From the NCBI GenBank assembly GCA_014379405.1, contig JACMLU010000022.1:62001-126000 (forward strand): DNA of 64,000 bases, read 5' to 3'. The position numbers and the translations under genes are program-made. Origin of the DNA: Flavobacterium sp. (GTDB lineage: Bacteria > Bacteroidota > Bacteroidia > Flavobacteriales > Flavobacteriaceae). Below are positions 37,127-46,027 of the stretch, piece after piece (the stretch's first letter is position 1; each line of letters begins with the position of its first letter). The notes under the pieces were generated by a model. It had not been told where the DNA came from. It saw only the letters and a list, made by a program, of their open reading frames with translations, and ran no database searches.

Positions 37127-37723
37127 TTATAGATGATAATTATGTAATTGGTTTTCTAGTTCGATAATTCCTTCGGCTGTTGCCAATGCCCTGGTGTGGT
37201 ATTCTAAGGCTTGCAATTCAAGTTCATTGGCTTCTTTTTCGGAACTGATGTTTCCATTAATGCTGAAAATCAGGGTGTAATAGAAATTTACGTAAGTGTC
37301 AATAGGCGTGTCTTTTCTGTACAATCCCTGTTGAATTCCTTTTTCGATATTTTGTTTAAAGATGATGTTGCATTCGCTTATTTCTCTTGACATTACTGTA
37401 TCGTAAATTTCGGGGTAATGTTTTTTTAATTGATAAACCGGAGAGGTGTCGCCAGCTTTAAACATTTCTTTGAACATCTTACGAATCTCGAAATTTTCCT
37501 CGATGGCATTGTGGTTTTTGGCCACAATACTGTCAATAATTTGATGCACTTCTTTGTGAACCATCGATGTCGATTCCTCTATAAGAAGTTCCTTGTTGCA
37601 GAAATATTTGTAAATGGTTTTCTTAGAAATACACATTTCTCCAGCAATATCATCCATTGTAACACTCTTGAATCCTAGTTTCAAGAATAAATCAGTTGCT
37701 TTTGCTATAATTTTTTCTTTCAT
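37127..37723 (-). CDS. TetR/AcrR-family regulator of the efflux operon
   Basis: 198 residues. The N-terminal HTH (ATDLFLKLGFKSVTMDDIAGEMCISKKTIYKYFCNKELLI) is a standard TetR_N domain; the C-terminal ligand domain is helical. It is the first gene of the efflux operon, 10 bases before the TolC gene, so it very probably represses its own promoter. The inverted repeat at 37779-37806, shared with the yceI promoter, is the likely operator. Confidence 0.93.
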   Translation of the reverse strand: MKEKIIAKATDLFLKLGFKSVTMDDIAGEMCISKKTIYKYFCNKELLIEESTSMVHKEVHQIIDSIVAKNHNAIEENFEIRKMFKEMFKAGDTSPVYQLKKHYPEIYDTVMSREISECNIIFKQNIEKGIQQGLYRKDTPIDTYVNFYYTLIFSINGNISSEKEANELELQALEYHTRALATAEGIIELENQLHNYHL

Positions 37724-37766
37724 TTTTTTTGCTGAAATAGATTCAGACTCTTTACTCTTTTTAATT

Positions 37767-37806
37767 CAAATGTAATTTGGAAACTATTATTATGAATTGT
37801 GTTTCC
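37767..37806 (-). promoter_or_regulatory. efflux-operon promoter with putative TetR operator
   Basis: On the minus strand the -7 box is TACATTTG (37767-37774). Four bases upstream begins GGAAAC-N16-GTTTCC (37779-37806), a 28-base inverted repeat covering the -33 region. The same repeat, with the same arm sequence, spacer length and distance to the -7 box, lies before yceI. Confidence 0.7.
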
Positions 37807-37840
37807 TTAAAGTTTACGATACCTTAACAGTGTTTAATAA

Positions 37841-38338
37841 TTATATCGAAAACTCTAGATTGGCCACCAATTTCAGGTTTTTTCCCAAGCCAAATTTTTC
37901 TTTCGATTTGTTGAAATTTTTGTCCAATCCAAAATCATTTCTGTTGATGTCTCCTTTTATTTCAAATGCCGCTTTTTTAGATCCGTTGTAATTGTTGATT
38001 CCGATGAATTCTGCATCGAGTTCGACCATTTTGGTAACATCTTTTATGGTCAAATAACCTTTCAAGAAATTGATGTTGTTCTTGATTTTTTGAAAAGAGG
38101 TCGATTTGAATCGAATGATTGGTTTTTTGCTGTTATTATTTTTAGAATCTCTTTTTTTAGAGGAAAATGTATTGCTGTCTAAAGAAAATTCTACTGATGC
38201 ATCTTCAATTTGATCTTCATCAAGAGATACAAATCCATCAAAATGATTGGTTTCTCCTCCTAAATAAGTGATTGTTGAGTCTTTCATTTTGATTAACACA
38301 TCCGATTGGTCTGAATCAATGGTCCATTTCGTTGTCAT
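37841..38338 (-). CDS. YceI-family lipid-binding-like protein
   Basis: 165 residues, whole length one YceI domain (TKWTIDSDQSDVLIKMKDSTI ... GYLTIKDVTKMVELDAEFIG ... FEIKGDINRNDFGLDKNFN). There is no signal peptide, so this form stays in the cytosol. YceI proteins have a lipocalin-like barrel that holds long isoprenoids or fatty amides. It lies next to the efflux regulator and shares its operator, so it is probably a co-regulated member of the same response. Confidence 0.9.
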   Translation of the reverse strand: MTTKWTIDSDQSDVLIKMKDSTITYLGGETNHFDGFVSLDEDQIEDASVEFSLDSNTFSSKKRDSKNNNSKKPIIRFKSTSFQKIKNNINFLKGYLTIKDVTKMVELDAEFIGINNYNGSKKAAFEIKGDINRNDFGLDKNFNKSKEKFGLGKNLKLVANLEFSI

Positions 38339-38391
38339 AGTTGGTTTGATTTATAAGGTAAAAAGACTTTGTCTGGTTTTAATTTCTGGTG

Positions 38392-38431
38392 CAAATATAA
38401 AACGGAAACTTTGAATACCAAAATAGTTTCC
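38392..38431 (-). promoter_or_regulatory. yceI promoter with the same putative TetR operator
   Basis: On the minus strand TTTG (38419-38422), exactly 19 bases, then TATATTTG (38392-38399): a perfect Bacteroidetes promoter. The inverted repeat GGAAAC-N16-GTTTCC (38404-38431) covers the space between the boxes, so a bound repressor would block it. Confidence 0.75.
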
Positions 38432-38525
38432 AAAGTATTTTTAAAATTTTTATTCCAGATTTAAAGTGTCAGGTTTTTTTAAGTTACTTTGTAATCTTAA
38501 AATCAGAACCTTTAAACTAACAGTA

Positions 38526-39500
38526 ATGCTTCCCATCAACGAGTATCAAGAGCAATTTTTAATCTATTTGAAAAGTCAAAATATTGACAAAGAACCCAAA
38601 AATCTTTACCAACCTATTGACTATATTTTGCAGTTAGGCGGTAAAAGAATACGTCCGGTTTTGACCTTGATGACCGCCGATATTTTTGATGCCGATTATA
38701 AATTGGCTTTGCCAGCAGCAATGGCAGTCGAGGTTTTTCATAATTTCTCCTTGGTTCACGATGATATTATGGACGATGCGCCTTTGCGAAGAGGGAAAGT
38801 TACGGTTCACGAAAAATGGAATATTAATACTGGAATTCTATCTGGCGATGCAATGTTGATTTTGGCCTATCAATATTTCGAAAATTACCAACCCGAAACC
38901 TTTCGAAAATTGGCTAAATTGTTCAGTAAAACAGCTCTTGAAGTTTGCGAAGGACAGCAATATGATGTTGATTTCGAAACCCGAAACGATGTCACGATTC
39001 TCGAATATTTAAAAATGATCGAATACAAAACAGCCGTTCTTGTCGCCGCGGCAATGAAAATGGGTGCGATTGTGGCGCGTTCTTCCAAGGAAAATAGAGG
39101 TTTGATTTATGATTTCGGACTTAATTTAGGCTTGGCTTTCCAGTTGCAGGACGATTATTTGGATGCTTTTGGCAATCCCGAAAACTTCGGAAAACAAGTA
39201 GGAGGAGATATCATGGAAAACAAGAAAACCTATTTATACCTTAAGGCCTTGGAGTTTTCAAAACCAGCCGAAAAAGAACAATTATTGCAAATGTTTTCCG
39301 TTAAATTGGATGACAACAACGATAAAATTGCTGTTGTAAAAGAAATTTTCAATGCAACGGGAGCTTCAAAGGCCACACAAAAAGCCATTGAAGAGTATAC
39401 GTTGAAAGCATTTGAAACCTTGGAAAAGATGAATATTTCCCAAGAAAAAAAAGAAGTTTTGAAAGCTTTTGGAGAAAATTTGATGGAAAGGAAGGTTTAG
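38526..39500 (+). CDS. polyprenyl (isoprenyl) diphosphate synthase
   Basis: 324 residues from the ATG at 38526 (MLPINEYQEQ). First aspartate-rich motif HDDIMDDAPLRRGK; second QLQDDYLDAFGN; also GGKRIRPVLTLM. It condenses isopentenyl diphosphate units into a linear chain. Chain length cannot be set from motifs alone; it could serve menaquinone side chains or shorter prenyl precursors. Transcribed away from yceI. Confidence 0.92.
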   Translation: MLPINEYQEQFLIYLKSQNIDKEPKNLYQPIDYILQLGGKRIRPVLTLMTADIFDADYKLALPAAMAVEVFHNFSLVHDDIMDDAPLRRGKVTVHEKWNINTGILSGDAMLILAYQYFENYQPETFRKLAKLFSKTALEVCEGQQYDVDFETRNDVTILEYLKMIEYKTAVLVAAAMKMGAIVARSSKENRGLIYDFGLNLGLAFQLQDDYLDAFGNPENFGKQVGGDIMENKKTYLYLKALEFSKPAEKEQLLQMFSVKLDDNNDKIAVVKEIFNATGASKATQKAIEEYTLKAFETLEKMNISQEKKEVLKAFGENLMERKV

Positions 39501-39512
39501 AATGATGATTTT

Positions 39513-39622
39513 AGATTAACGATTTATGATCTCAGATTGTAATCCTACTATTAGCCTCTTAATTTTAAAATCAAAACCCCTTGTTTATAGTTTTTATATC
39601 TAAAATCACAAATCGTTAATCT
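39513..39622. repeat. 18-base inverted repeat between the prenyl synthase and the next gene
   Basis: AGATTAACGATTTATGAT (39513-39530) and its complement with one mismatch (39605-39622), separated by 74 bases; adjacent ATCT-type words extend the symmetry. It looks like a flavobacterial intergenic repeat; function not evident. Confidence 0.5.
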
Positions 39623-39638
39623 ACAATCTTAGATCAAA

Positions 39639-39992
39639 ATGAATTTCATTTCCCCGATAAATATTGATATACTACTCGAAGAAGCCGAAAAGGAATCTTT
39701 GTACCTGAAATTAATCGAACAAATTAACAAGGATTTTAATTTGGCCAATGAAGGAATCGATTTCCCGATGAGTGTTACGCCCGAGGAATTAAAAATCCAA
39801 TTGCACGAGAAAATTTACCGAATGATTCAATACAAATTTGCCGAATATTTGAATCTGCTTTACATCATAGACGTTTCGGAAGACCAAATAAAAAAACTCG
39901 ACGGTTCCGATTTGGTGATTCTTGCCGAAGATGTCGCTTTTTTGGTTCTAAAAAGAGAGTGGCAAAAAGTATGGTTCAGAAATAAATATTAA
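39639..39992 (+). CDS. small conserved hypothetical protein
   Basis: 117 residues, no signal peptide or membrane helix, mostly helical. It starts MNFISPINIDILLEEAEKES and has FPMSVTPEELKIQLHEKIYRMIQYKF in the middle. I recognise it only as a conserved flavobacterial small protein that often follows a prenyl synthase gene. It ends by overlapping the stop of the convergent gene by four bases. Confidence 0.7.
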   Translation: MNFISPINIDILLEEAEKESLYLKLIEQINKDFNLANEGIDFPMSVTPEELKIQLHEKIYRMIQYKFAEYLNLLYIIDVSEDQIKKLDGSDLVILAEDVAFLVLKREWQKVWFRNKY

Positions 39993-40531
39993 AAATAAAC
40001 CCGAACAAAAGGCATAAAAGCATCGCTGTAATAGCCGTTATTTTCATTAAACAACACGTCGTAGCGGGCACCAACAGTTACATTCCCGGTTCGATAACCC
40101 GCACCAACATACAAGGCGGTATTCCAAAAAGAATCGGAATATCCATAATATTTATAGTCGGTATTGACGTTGATTTTTTCTAATTCAACCGAAAGCTGAA
40201 TTTGTGGAATTGGATTAATCAAGCCAATTAAACTTGCTCCATAAATAGTAGAAGTATAATCATTTTTTGCTGAAACATAGCCAAATTGCAAGGCGGTTCC
40301 AACTGCAACAATTGAATTGATATTATAAATGGCACTTGGTGAAATGGTGATGTCCGTATAACCCGATGCAAAGCTCAATCCCAATCCGCCACCAAATTGT
40401 ACATTGTTCCAGAAATTATTTTGTGGACTTGATGTAATTGTTTGTTGCTGTGCTGATAAATGGTGGAATGAAAACAAGAGGACTAAAATCAAAAAAGGTC
40501 TTAAAATGCTCAAGTGATGGTTTTTTTTCAT
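39989..40531 (-). CDS. small outer-membrane beta-barrel protein
   Basis: 180 residues with a signal peptide (about 1-27, ending SAQ). The rest alternates polar and hydrophobic residues with many Tyr, Gly and Asn (GGGLGLSFASGYTDITISPSA, ALYVGAGYRTGNVTVGARYDVLF) and ends in an aromatic residue (MPFVRVYF), as outer-membrane barrels do. Probably an eight-strand barrel; role unknown. Confidence 0.75.
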   Translation of the reverse strand: MKKNHHLSILRPFLILVLLFSFHHLSAQQQTITSSPQNNFWNNVQFGGGLGLSFASGYTDITISPSAIYNINSIVAVGTALQFGYVSAKNDYTSTIYGASLIGLINPIPQIQLSVELEKINVNTDYKYYGYSDSFWNTALYVGAGYRTGNVTVGARYDVLFNENNGYYSDAFMPFVRVYF

Positions 40532-40605
40532 TGTTTATCGGTTTTTTTTAACATTTTTTTACGTAAAAGTACTTAAAAAAAGATTCTATGTGTATTGATT
40601 TATTG

Positions 40606-40613
40606 TACTTTTG
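40606..40613 (+). promoter_or_regulatory. -7 box of sucA
   Basis: TACTTTTG matches TAnnTTTG and lies 38 bases before the sucA start codon. The -33 box is weak. Confidence 0.45.
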
Positions 40614-40651
40614 CCAAACTATTTTTAACAAATAAGCAGATTATATACATT

Positions 40652-43447
40652 ATGGATAGGTTTTCATTCTTAAATGCGGCACATACCGAATTTTTCGCAC
40701 AATTATACGATCAATATTTAGAAAATCCAGACAGCGTAGAACCTAGTTGGAGAAGTTTTTTTCAAGGTTTCGACTTTGGGATGGAAACTTACAATGGAGA
40801 AGTTTCGGCAGCTCCAGCAACTCCAGTTGCACAAGCAACCATTGCACCATCTAACTCAAGCGATAGTGCGGCTGTTTCTGAAAAACTTTACAAAGAGTTC
40901 AATGTGTTCAAGTTGATAAATGCCTACAGAACACGTGGTCATTTGTTTACGAGAACAAATCCAGTACACAAGAGAAGAACGTATTCGCCAACCTTGGATC
41001 TTGAAAATTTTGGACTTTCAAAATCAGATTTGTCAACCGTTTTTGATGCTGCAAGAATCATCAAAATTGAACCTTGTAGTTTAGCAGAAATCTTGGGTCA
41101 TTTAGACAAGATTTACTGTCAATCTATTGGAGTTGAGTATATGTATATGCGAAATCCAAACAATATTGAATGGATTCAAAATAAAATTGGACACAACGAC
41201 AATCAACCCAATTTTACAGTTGACGAGAAGAAAGCGATTTTAAACAAATTAAGTGAAGCGGTTTCATTCGAAAATTTCTTGCATACCAAATATGTGGGTC
41301 AAAAACGATTTTCGCTTGAAGGAGGAGAATCGATTATTCCGGCATTGGATGCATTGATCGAAAAAGCGGCAGAAAAAGGGGTGGAGCATTTCGTGATGGG
41401 AATGGCGCATCGTGGTCGTTTGAATGTTTTGGCCAATATTTTCGGAAAATCTACCCAAGATATTTTTAGTGAATTTGACGGTAAAGATTACAACGATCAA
41501 GAATATTTTGATGGAGACGTAAAATACCATTTAGGATTAAGTGCTGAAAAAACAACAAACACCGGAAAAACTATCAATATCAATTTGGCACCAAATCCTT
41601 CGCATTTGGAGACAGTTGGAGCCGTAATTGAAGGAATAACAAGAGCCAAACAAGACAAATATTTTCCAAACGATTTCTCAAAAGTGTTGCCAATTGCCGT
41701 TCACGGTGATGCCGCGATCGCTGGCCAAGGTCTTTTGTATGAAATCATACAAATGTCGCAATTGGATGGATACAAAACAGGTGGTACAATTCACGTTGTA
41801 ATCAACAATCAAGTAGGTTTCACGACAAATTATTTGGATGCCCGTTCGTCAACCTATTGCACCGATGTTGCCAAAGTAACACTTTCGCCAGTATTGCACG
41901 TAAATGCAGACGATGCTGAAGCCGTGGTACACGCTATGTCATTTGCTTTAGATTTCAGAATGGAATTTGGTCGCGACGTATTTATCGATTTGTTGGGATA
42001 CAGAAAATATGGTCACAACGAAGGTGACGAACCTCGATTTACACAACCAATATTATATAAAATTATAGCCAAACATAAAAATCCTAGAGATATTTATGCA
42101 GAAAAATTATTGGCTGACGGAGTTATAGACAGTGCTTATGTAAAAGCATTGGAAACAGAATACAAATCAGGACTAGAAGTAAATCTGGAAGAATCCCGTA
42201 AAAAAGAATTGACCATCATTACGCCATTTATGCAAAATGAATGGAAAGGTTTTGAAAGTGCTGGGATTTCACAAATGCTTACAAAAGTAGATACAACCTA
42301 TCCAAAAGAAGGACTTACGGCTGTAGCTAATGCTATTTGTAATTTGCCTGAAGATAAAAAATTCATCAGTAAAATTCAAAAACTGATAAACGATAGAAAA
42401 ACAATGTTTTTCGAAACCAATAAATTAGATTGGGGTATGGCCGAACATTTGGCTTACGGATCGTTATTAAGAGAAGGTTTTGATGTTCGTTTATCTGGAC
42501 AAGATGTGGAACGTGGTACTTTTTCGCATCGTCATGCCGTTGTAAAAGTAGAAGATTCAGAAGAAGAAGTAGTATTAATTAACAGTTTGGAAGGTAAAAA
42601 AGGTAAATTCAATGCCTTTAATTCCCTCTTATCAGAATACGGAGTTCTAGGTTTTGATTATGGTTATGCCTTGGCAAATCCTAATGCGCTGACCATTTGG
42701 GAAGCACAGTTTGGTGATTTCTCTAACGGTGCTCAAATCATGATTGACCAATATATTTCTTGTGGAGAGGATAAATGGAACAATCAAAACGGAATTGTCT
42801 TGTTGTTGCCTCACGGATATGAAGGACAAGGAGCAGAGCATTCATCAGGTCGTATGGAGCGTTTCTTGCAACTTTGCGCCAGACAAAATATGTATGTTGC
42901 CGATTGTACAACACCAGCCAACTTCTTTCACTTGTTGAGAAGACAAATGAAATTGAAATTCCGTAAACCACTTATTGTGTTTACACCAAAAAGTTTGCTT
43001 CGTGATCCAAGAGTAGTTTCTACTATCGAAGAATTAGAAAATGGTTCTTTCCAAGAAACTATCGATGACGATGCAGTAAATAAAGCCGATGTTAAAACCT
43101 TGGTTTTCTGTACCGGAAAATTCTATTACGACATTACTGCCGAAAGAGAAATCAACGGTAGAAAAGATGTGGCAGTTGTGAGAATTGAACAATTATTCCC
43201 ATTACCAGTAGATCAATTAAAAGAAATCATAGCAAAATATCCAAATGCCGACGATTATGTTTGGGCGCAAGAAGAGCCTAAAAATATGGGAGCTTACGGA
43301 TATATGTTGATGAATTTCGATTTTATAAAATGGAGATTGGCCTCGTTGAGAGTATCATCTGCATCAGCATCTGGAAGTTATACAAGATCAAAAAATCGTC
43401 ATGCAAAAGCCATTAAATTGGTTTTTGATAAAGATTATGTTAGATAA
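40652..43447 (+). CDS. sucA: 2-oxoglutarate dehydrogenase E1 component
   Basis: 931 residues from the ATG at 40652 (MDRFSFLNAAH). The N-terminal E2-binding segment (FFAQLYDQYLENPDSVEPSW) is present, then the thiamine diphosphate domain (HFVMGMAHRGRLNVLAN; GDAAIAGQGLLYEIIQMSQLDGYKTGGTIHVVINNQVGFTT with the GD...NN ThDP motif) and the transketolase-like C-terminal half (SGRMERFLQLC...). It decarboxylates 2-oxoglutarate in the TCA cycle and passes the succinyl group to the E2 encoded 61 bases downstream. Confidence 0.97.
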   Translation: MDRFSFLNAAHTEFFAQLYDQYLENPDSVEPSWRSFFQGFDFGMETYNGEVSAAPATPVAQATIAPSNSSDSAAVSEKLYKEFNVFKLINAYRTRGHLFTRTNPVHKRRTYSPTLDLENFGLSKSDLSTVFDAARIIKIEPCSLAEILGHLDKIYCQSIGVEYMYMRNPNNIEWIQNKIGHNDNQPNFTVDEKKAILNKLSEAVSFENFLHTKYVGQKRFSLEGGESIIPALDALIEKAAEKGVEHFVMGMAHRGRLNVLANIFGKSTQDIFSEFDGKDYNDQEYFDGDVKYHLGLSAEKTTNTGKTININLAPNPSHLETVGAVIEGITRAKQDKYFPNDFSKVLPIAVHGDAAIAGQGLLYEIIQMSQLDGYKTGGTIHVVINNQVGFTTNYLDARSSTYCTDVAKVTLSPVLHVNADDAEAVVHAMSFALDFRMEFGRDVFIDLLGYRKYGHNEGDEPRFTQPILYKIIAKHKNPRDIYAEKLLADGVIDSAYVKALETEYKSGLEVNLEESRKKELTIITPFMQNEWKGFESAGISQMLTKVDTTYPKEGLTAVANAICNLPEDKKFISKIQKLINDRKTMFFETNKLDWGMAEHLAYGSLLREGFDVRLSGQDVERGTFSHRHAVVKVEDSEEEVVLINSLEGKKGKFNAFNSLLSEYGVLGFDYGYALANPNALTIWEAQFGDFSNGAQIMIDQYISCGEDKWNNQNGIVLLLPHGYEGQGAEHSSGRMERFLQLCARQNMYVADCTTPANFFHLLRRQMKLKFRKPLIVFTPKSLLRDPRVVSTIEELENGSFQETIDDDAVNKADVKTLVFCTGKFYYDITAEREINGRKDVAVVRIEQLFPLPVDQLKEIIAKYPNADDYVWAQEEPKNMGAYGYMLMNFDFIKWRLASLRVSSASASGSYTRSKNRHAKAIKLVFDKDYVR

Positions 43448-43508
43448 AAAGAAGACAAAAAGATCCAAATAAATTAATAGTTAAGATTCATAATTTAAAA
43501 TAAATAAG

Positions 43509-44735
43509 ATGATTTTAGAAATGAAAGTCCCATCACCAGGGGAATCCATAAAAGAGGTAGAAATCGCAACTTGGTTAGTAAAAGATGGCGATTATGTAGA
43601 AAAAGACCAGGCTATTGCCGAGGTTGATTCTGATAAAGCTACATTGGAATTACCAGCAGAAGCAAGCGGAATCATTACTTTAAAAGCAGAAGAAGGCGAT
43701 ACCGTTGCCGTAGGCGCAATTGTTTGTCATATTGATACAGATGCGGCAAAACCATCAGGTGCAGCTCCAGTTGCTGAAGCTAAACCAGTTGTTGAAGCAC
43801 CAAAAGCTGAGGTTAAGGCAGCTCCAGTAGCGGCTCCAGCTCCAGCAGCATCTTATGCTTCGGGAACACCATCTCCAGCAGCCAAAAAAATATTGGATGA
43901 AAAAAATATCGCTCCAGCTTCAGTAACAGGAACTGGAAAAGCAGGAAGAATCACTAAAGATGATGCAGTAAACGCTGTGCCTTCAATGGGAACTCCAACA
44001 GGAGGAAACCGTGGTTCTGAACGTACCAAATTGTCAATGTTGCGTCGTAAAGTTGCAGAAAGATTAGTGGCTGCCAAAAATGAAACAGCGATGTTGACTA
44101 CTTTCAACGAAGTAAATATGACGCCAATCAACACATTGCGTAACGAATACAAAGACGCTTTCAAAGCCAAGCACGGTGGTCTTGGTTTAGGATATATGTC
44201 GTTTTTTACCAAAGCGGTTACAAGAGCATTGCAATTGTATCCAGACGTAAACTCAATGATGGATGGCGATCACAAAATTGCTTTTGATTTTGCCGATATT
44301 TCAATTGCGGTTTCCGGACCAAAAGGATTGATGGTTCCTGTAGTTCGCAATGCTGAAAATTTAAGTTTCCGTGGAATTGAAGCCGATATCAAAAGATTGG
44401 CGATTAAAGCGCGTGACGGACAAATCACTGTTGACGATATGACAGGTGGAACATTTACCATCACCAACGGTGGTGTTTTTGGTTCTATGTTGTCAACTCC
44501 AATTATCAACCCTCCTCAATCTGGAATCCTTGGAATGCACAACATTATTGAGCGTCCAATTGCCGTAAACGGTAAAGTGGAAATTCATCCAATGATGTAT
44601 GTGGCACTTTCTTATGACCACAGAATTATTGATGGTCGTGAGTCTGTTGGTTTCTTGGTTGCCGTGAAAGAAGCATTGGAAAATCCTGTAGAATTGCTTT
44701 GTGACAACAATCCGAAAAAAGCTTTCGAATTGTAG
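43509..44735 (+). CDS. sucB: dihydrolipoyl succinyltransferase (E2 of 2-oxoglutarate dehydrogenase)
   Basis: 408 residues. N-terminal lipoyl domain with the acceptor Lys in [14 protein letters not shown]; an Ala/Pro/Val-rich linker (about 80-120); an E1/E3-binding domain ([20 protein letters not shown]); and a C-terminal catalytic domain with the active-site [12 protein letters not shown] and the preceding [13 protein letters not shown]. One lipoyl domain only, as normal for SucB. It forms the core of the complex with SucA. Confidence 0.97.
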   Translation: MILEMKVPSPGESIKEVEIATWLVKDGDYVEKDQAIAEVDSDKATLELPAEASGIITLKAEEGDTVAVGAIVCHIDTDAAKPSGAAPVAEAKPVVEAPKAEVKAAPVAAPAPAASYASGTPSPAAKKILDEKNIAPASVTGTGKAGRITKDDAVNAVPSMGTPTGGNRGSERTKLSMLRRKVAERLVAAKNETAMLTTFNEVNMTPINTLRNEYKDAFKAKHGGLGLGYMSFFTKAVTRALQLYPDVNSMMDGDHKIAFDFADISIAVSGPKGLMVPVVRNAENLSFRGIEADIKRLAIKARDGQITVDDMTGGTFTITNGGVFGSMLSTPIINPPQSGILGMHNIIERPIAVNGKVEIHPMMYVALSYDHRIIDGRESVGFLVAVKEALENPVELLCDNNPKKAFEL

Positions 44736-44756
44736 TTTTAAATAATTTTCAAAACT

Positions 44757-44796
44757 AAAAATCCCAAATTCCAATATAGAGGAGTTTGGGATTTTT
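44757..44796. terminator. bidirectional terminator between sucB and the lectin-like gene
   Basis: Perfect 12-base stem AAAAATCCCAAA / TTTGGGATTTTT with a 16-base loop, between convergent stops at 44735 and 44801. Confidence 0.85.
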
Positions 44797-44800
44797 GATT

Positions 44801-45562
44801 TTAATTTGATTTGTATTCCACATAATCAAAAAGCGCGTAATTGTCTGAATACGGAATATGATCTCCGATAAAAGACAAATTTTCGACACTGCAGAAGATA
44901 TTAAATTTGAATTTGGTGCCATAATTCAATGGGGTGGATCCAAGTACTACATTGTTAATTACCCACTTGGCATAATAATTACGGTTTACAAGAGTCAATT
45001 GTATCGACAAAGTATACCATTGTTCCCGTTTGATGGTTTTGCGATACGTTTGGGCAGGATTTGCCTGGGAGGTCATGTAAACAATAAGTTCATCTGAAAG
45101 TGCATTTAAAGATTCTCTTTCGGATTGTTTTCCATAACCAATTTCGAAATCTAATTCGTGAGTGTCGTTATTGTACAAAAAAGCACCAATACTAGCTTGA
45201 TCTCCCACTCCCATTTCAGGCACATAAACTTTCCAAGTATATGTTCCCGTGGTATAAGAAGCAATAGATTTTATCTTGGTTCTATCGTAAGTATTGGCGT
45301 GAGTCGAAATATTTAAATTTCCATTGTCAATAAAGTAATTTGGGACTCCTACTTGGGTAGCATCTACCCATTCATTCAAATTGTCGAAATTCCAGGTTTT
45401 TAATGTACTTGTGCCTGTGGTTCTTTGATTGCTTGTGTTTGGAATTGTTGATTCAGGTAATGTTGATAATGGAGATGCGCTTTCGTCAATAAGTTCCTCG
45501 TTTGTACAGGAAAATAAAATCAGTACTAGTGTTACACATAGTATTTTGGTAGTGGTTTTCAT
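44801..45562 (-). CDS. lipoprotein with a GH16/concanavalin A-like domain
   Basis: 253 residues. Lipoprotein signal (VTLVLILFSC, Cys at 19), a Ser/Thr/Pro linker (about 28-55), then a beta-sandwich with features of GH16/laminarinase-type jelly rolls (LDFEIGYGKQSERES, TYTWKVYVPEMGVGDQASIGAFLYN, YYAKWVINNVVL). The GH16 catalytic ExDxxE is not intact (ELDFEIGYG only partly matches), so binding rather than hydrolysis is likely. It lies 27 bases after the retropepsin-like gene and may be the last gene of that operon. Confidence 0.65.
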   Translation of the reverse strand: MKTTTKILCVTLVLILFSCTNEELIDESASPLSTLPESTIPNTSNQRTTGTSTLKTWNFDNLNEWVDATQVGVPNYFIDNGNLNISTHANTYDRTKIKSIASYTTGTYTWKVYVPEMGVGDQASIGAFLYNNDTHELDFEIGYGKQSERESLNALSDELIVYMTSQANPAQTYRKTIKREQWYTLSIQLTLVNRNYYAKWVINNVVLGSTPLNYGTKFKFNIFCSVENLSFIGDHIPYSDNYALFDYVEYKSN

Positions 45563-45589
45563 GCGTGTAAGTGGTTAATAGTTAGATTT

Positions 45590-46027
45590 CTATTGTAAAT
45601 ATAAGTAAAAATTAAAATAATCTACAATAGCTTTTCCTTTCAATAAAATGTCAGCTCCAATTATTCCGTGAACTGGTTTCGCTTTATGCGCAATTAAAGC
45701 CTCGTTTACGTGGGATAAATCGAATATCACGAGGTCAAAATCAAGTTGTTTCCAATTGCCCAGTTGGAGTTGGTTACCAACGGCAATCTGTGTAAACATT
45801 CCATTTGCTCCAGCACCTGAAGCTTTTGTTTTGGATTTTTTGGCCTTCAATTGAAACAATTCGATGCTGTCAAAACCCACACAGCTGGAACTTGCGCCCG
45901 TGTCGAGAATAAAATTACCTTTCACTCCATTGATTTTTGCTTTGATGAGCAAATGTTGCGTCTTCGAAACCTTGAATTTTATTTTTTTGTATTTCTCTTT
46001 TTTAAGGATATAAGGAAGATAGTTCAT
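45590..46027 (-). CDS. retropepsin-like aspartic protease
   Basis: 145 residues, one retropepsin/gag-asp-type domain. The catalytic Asp is at residue 42 in FILDTGASSS, the flap region is near SGAGANGMFTQIAVG, and the second conserved turn is HGIIGADILL. As with single-domain retropepsins, activity would require a dimer. No signal peptide or membrane helix is seen. Its ATG overlaps the stop of the CHAT-domain gene by four bases (ATGA), so it is made together with that protein. Confidence 0.85.
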   Translation of the reverse strand: MNYLPYILKKEKYKKIKFKVSKTQHLLIKAKINGVKGNFILDTGASSSCVGFDSIELFQLKAKKSKTKASGAGANGMFTQIAVGNQLQLGNWKQLDFDLVIFDLSHVNEALIAHKAKPVHGIIGADILLKGKAIVDYFNFYLYLQ

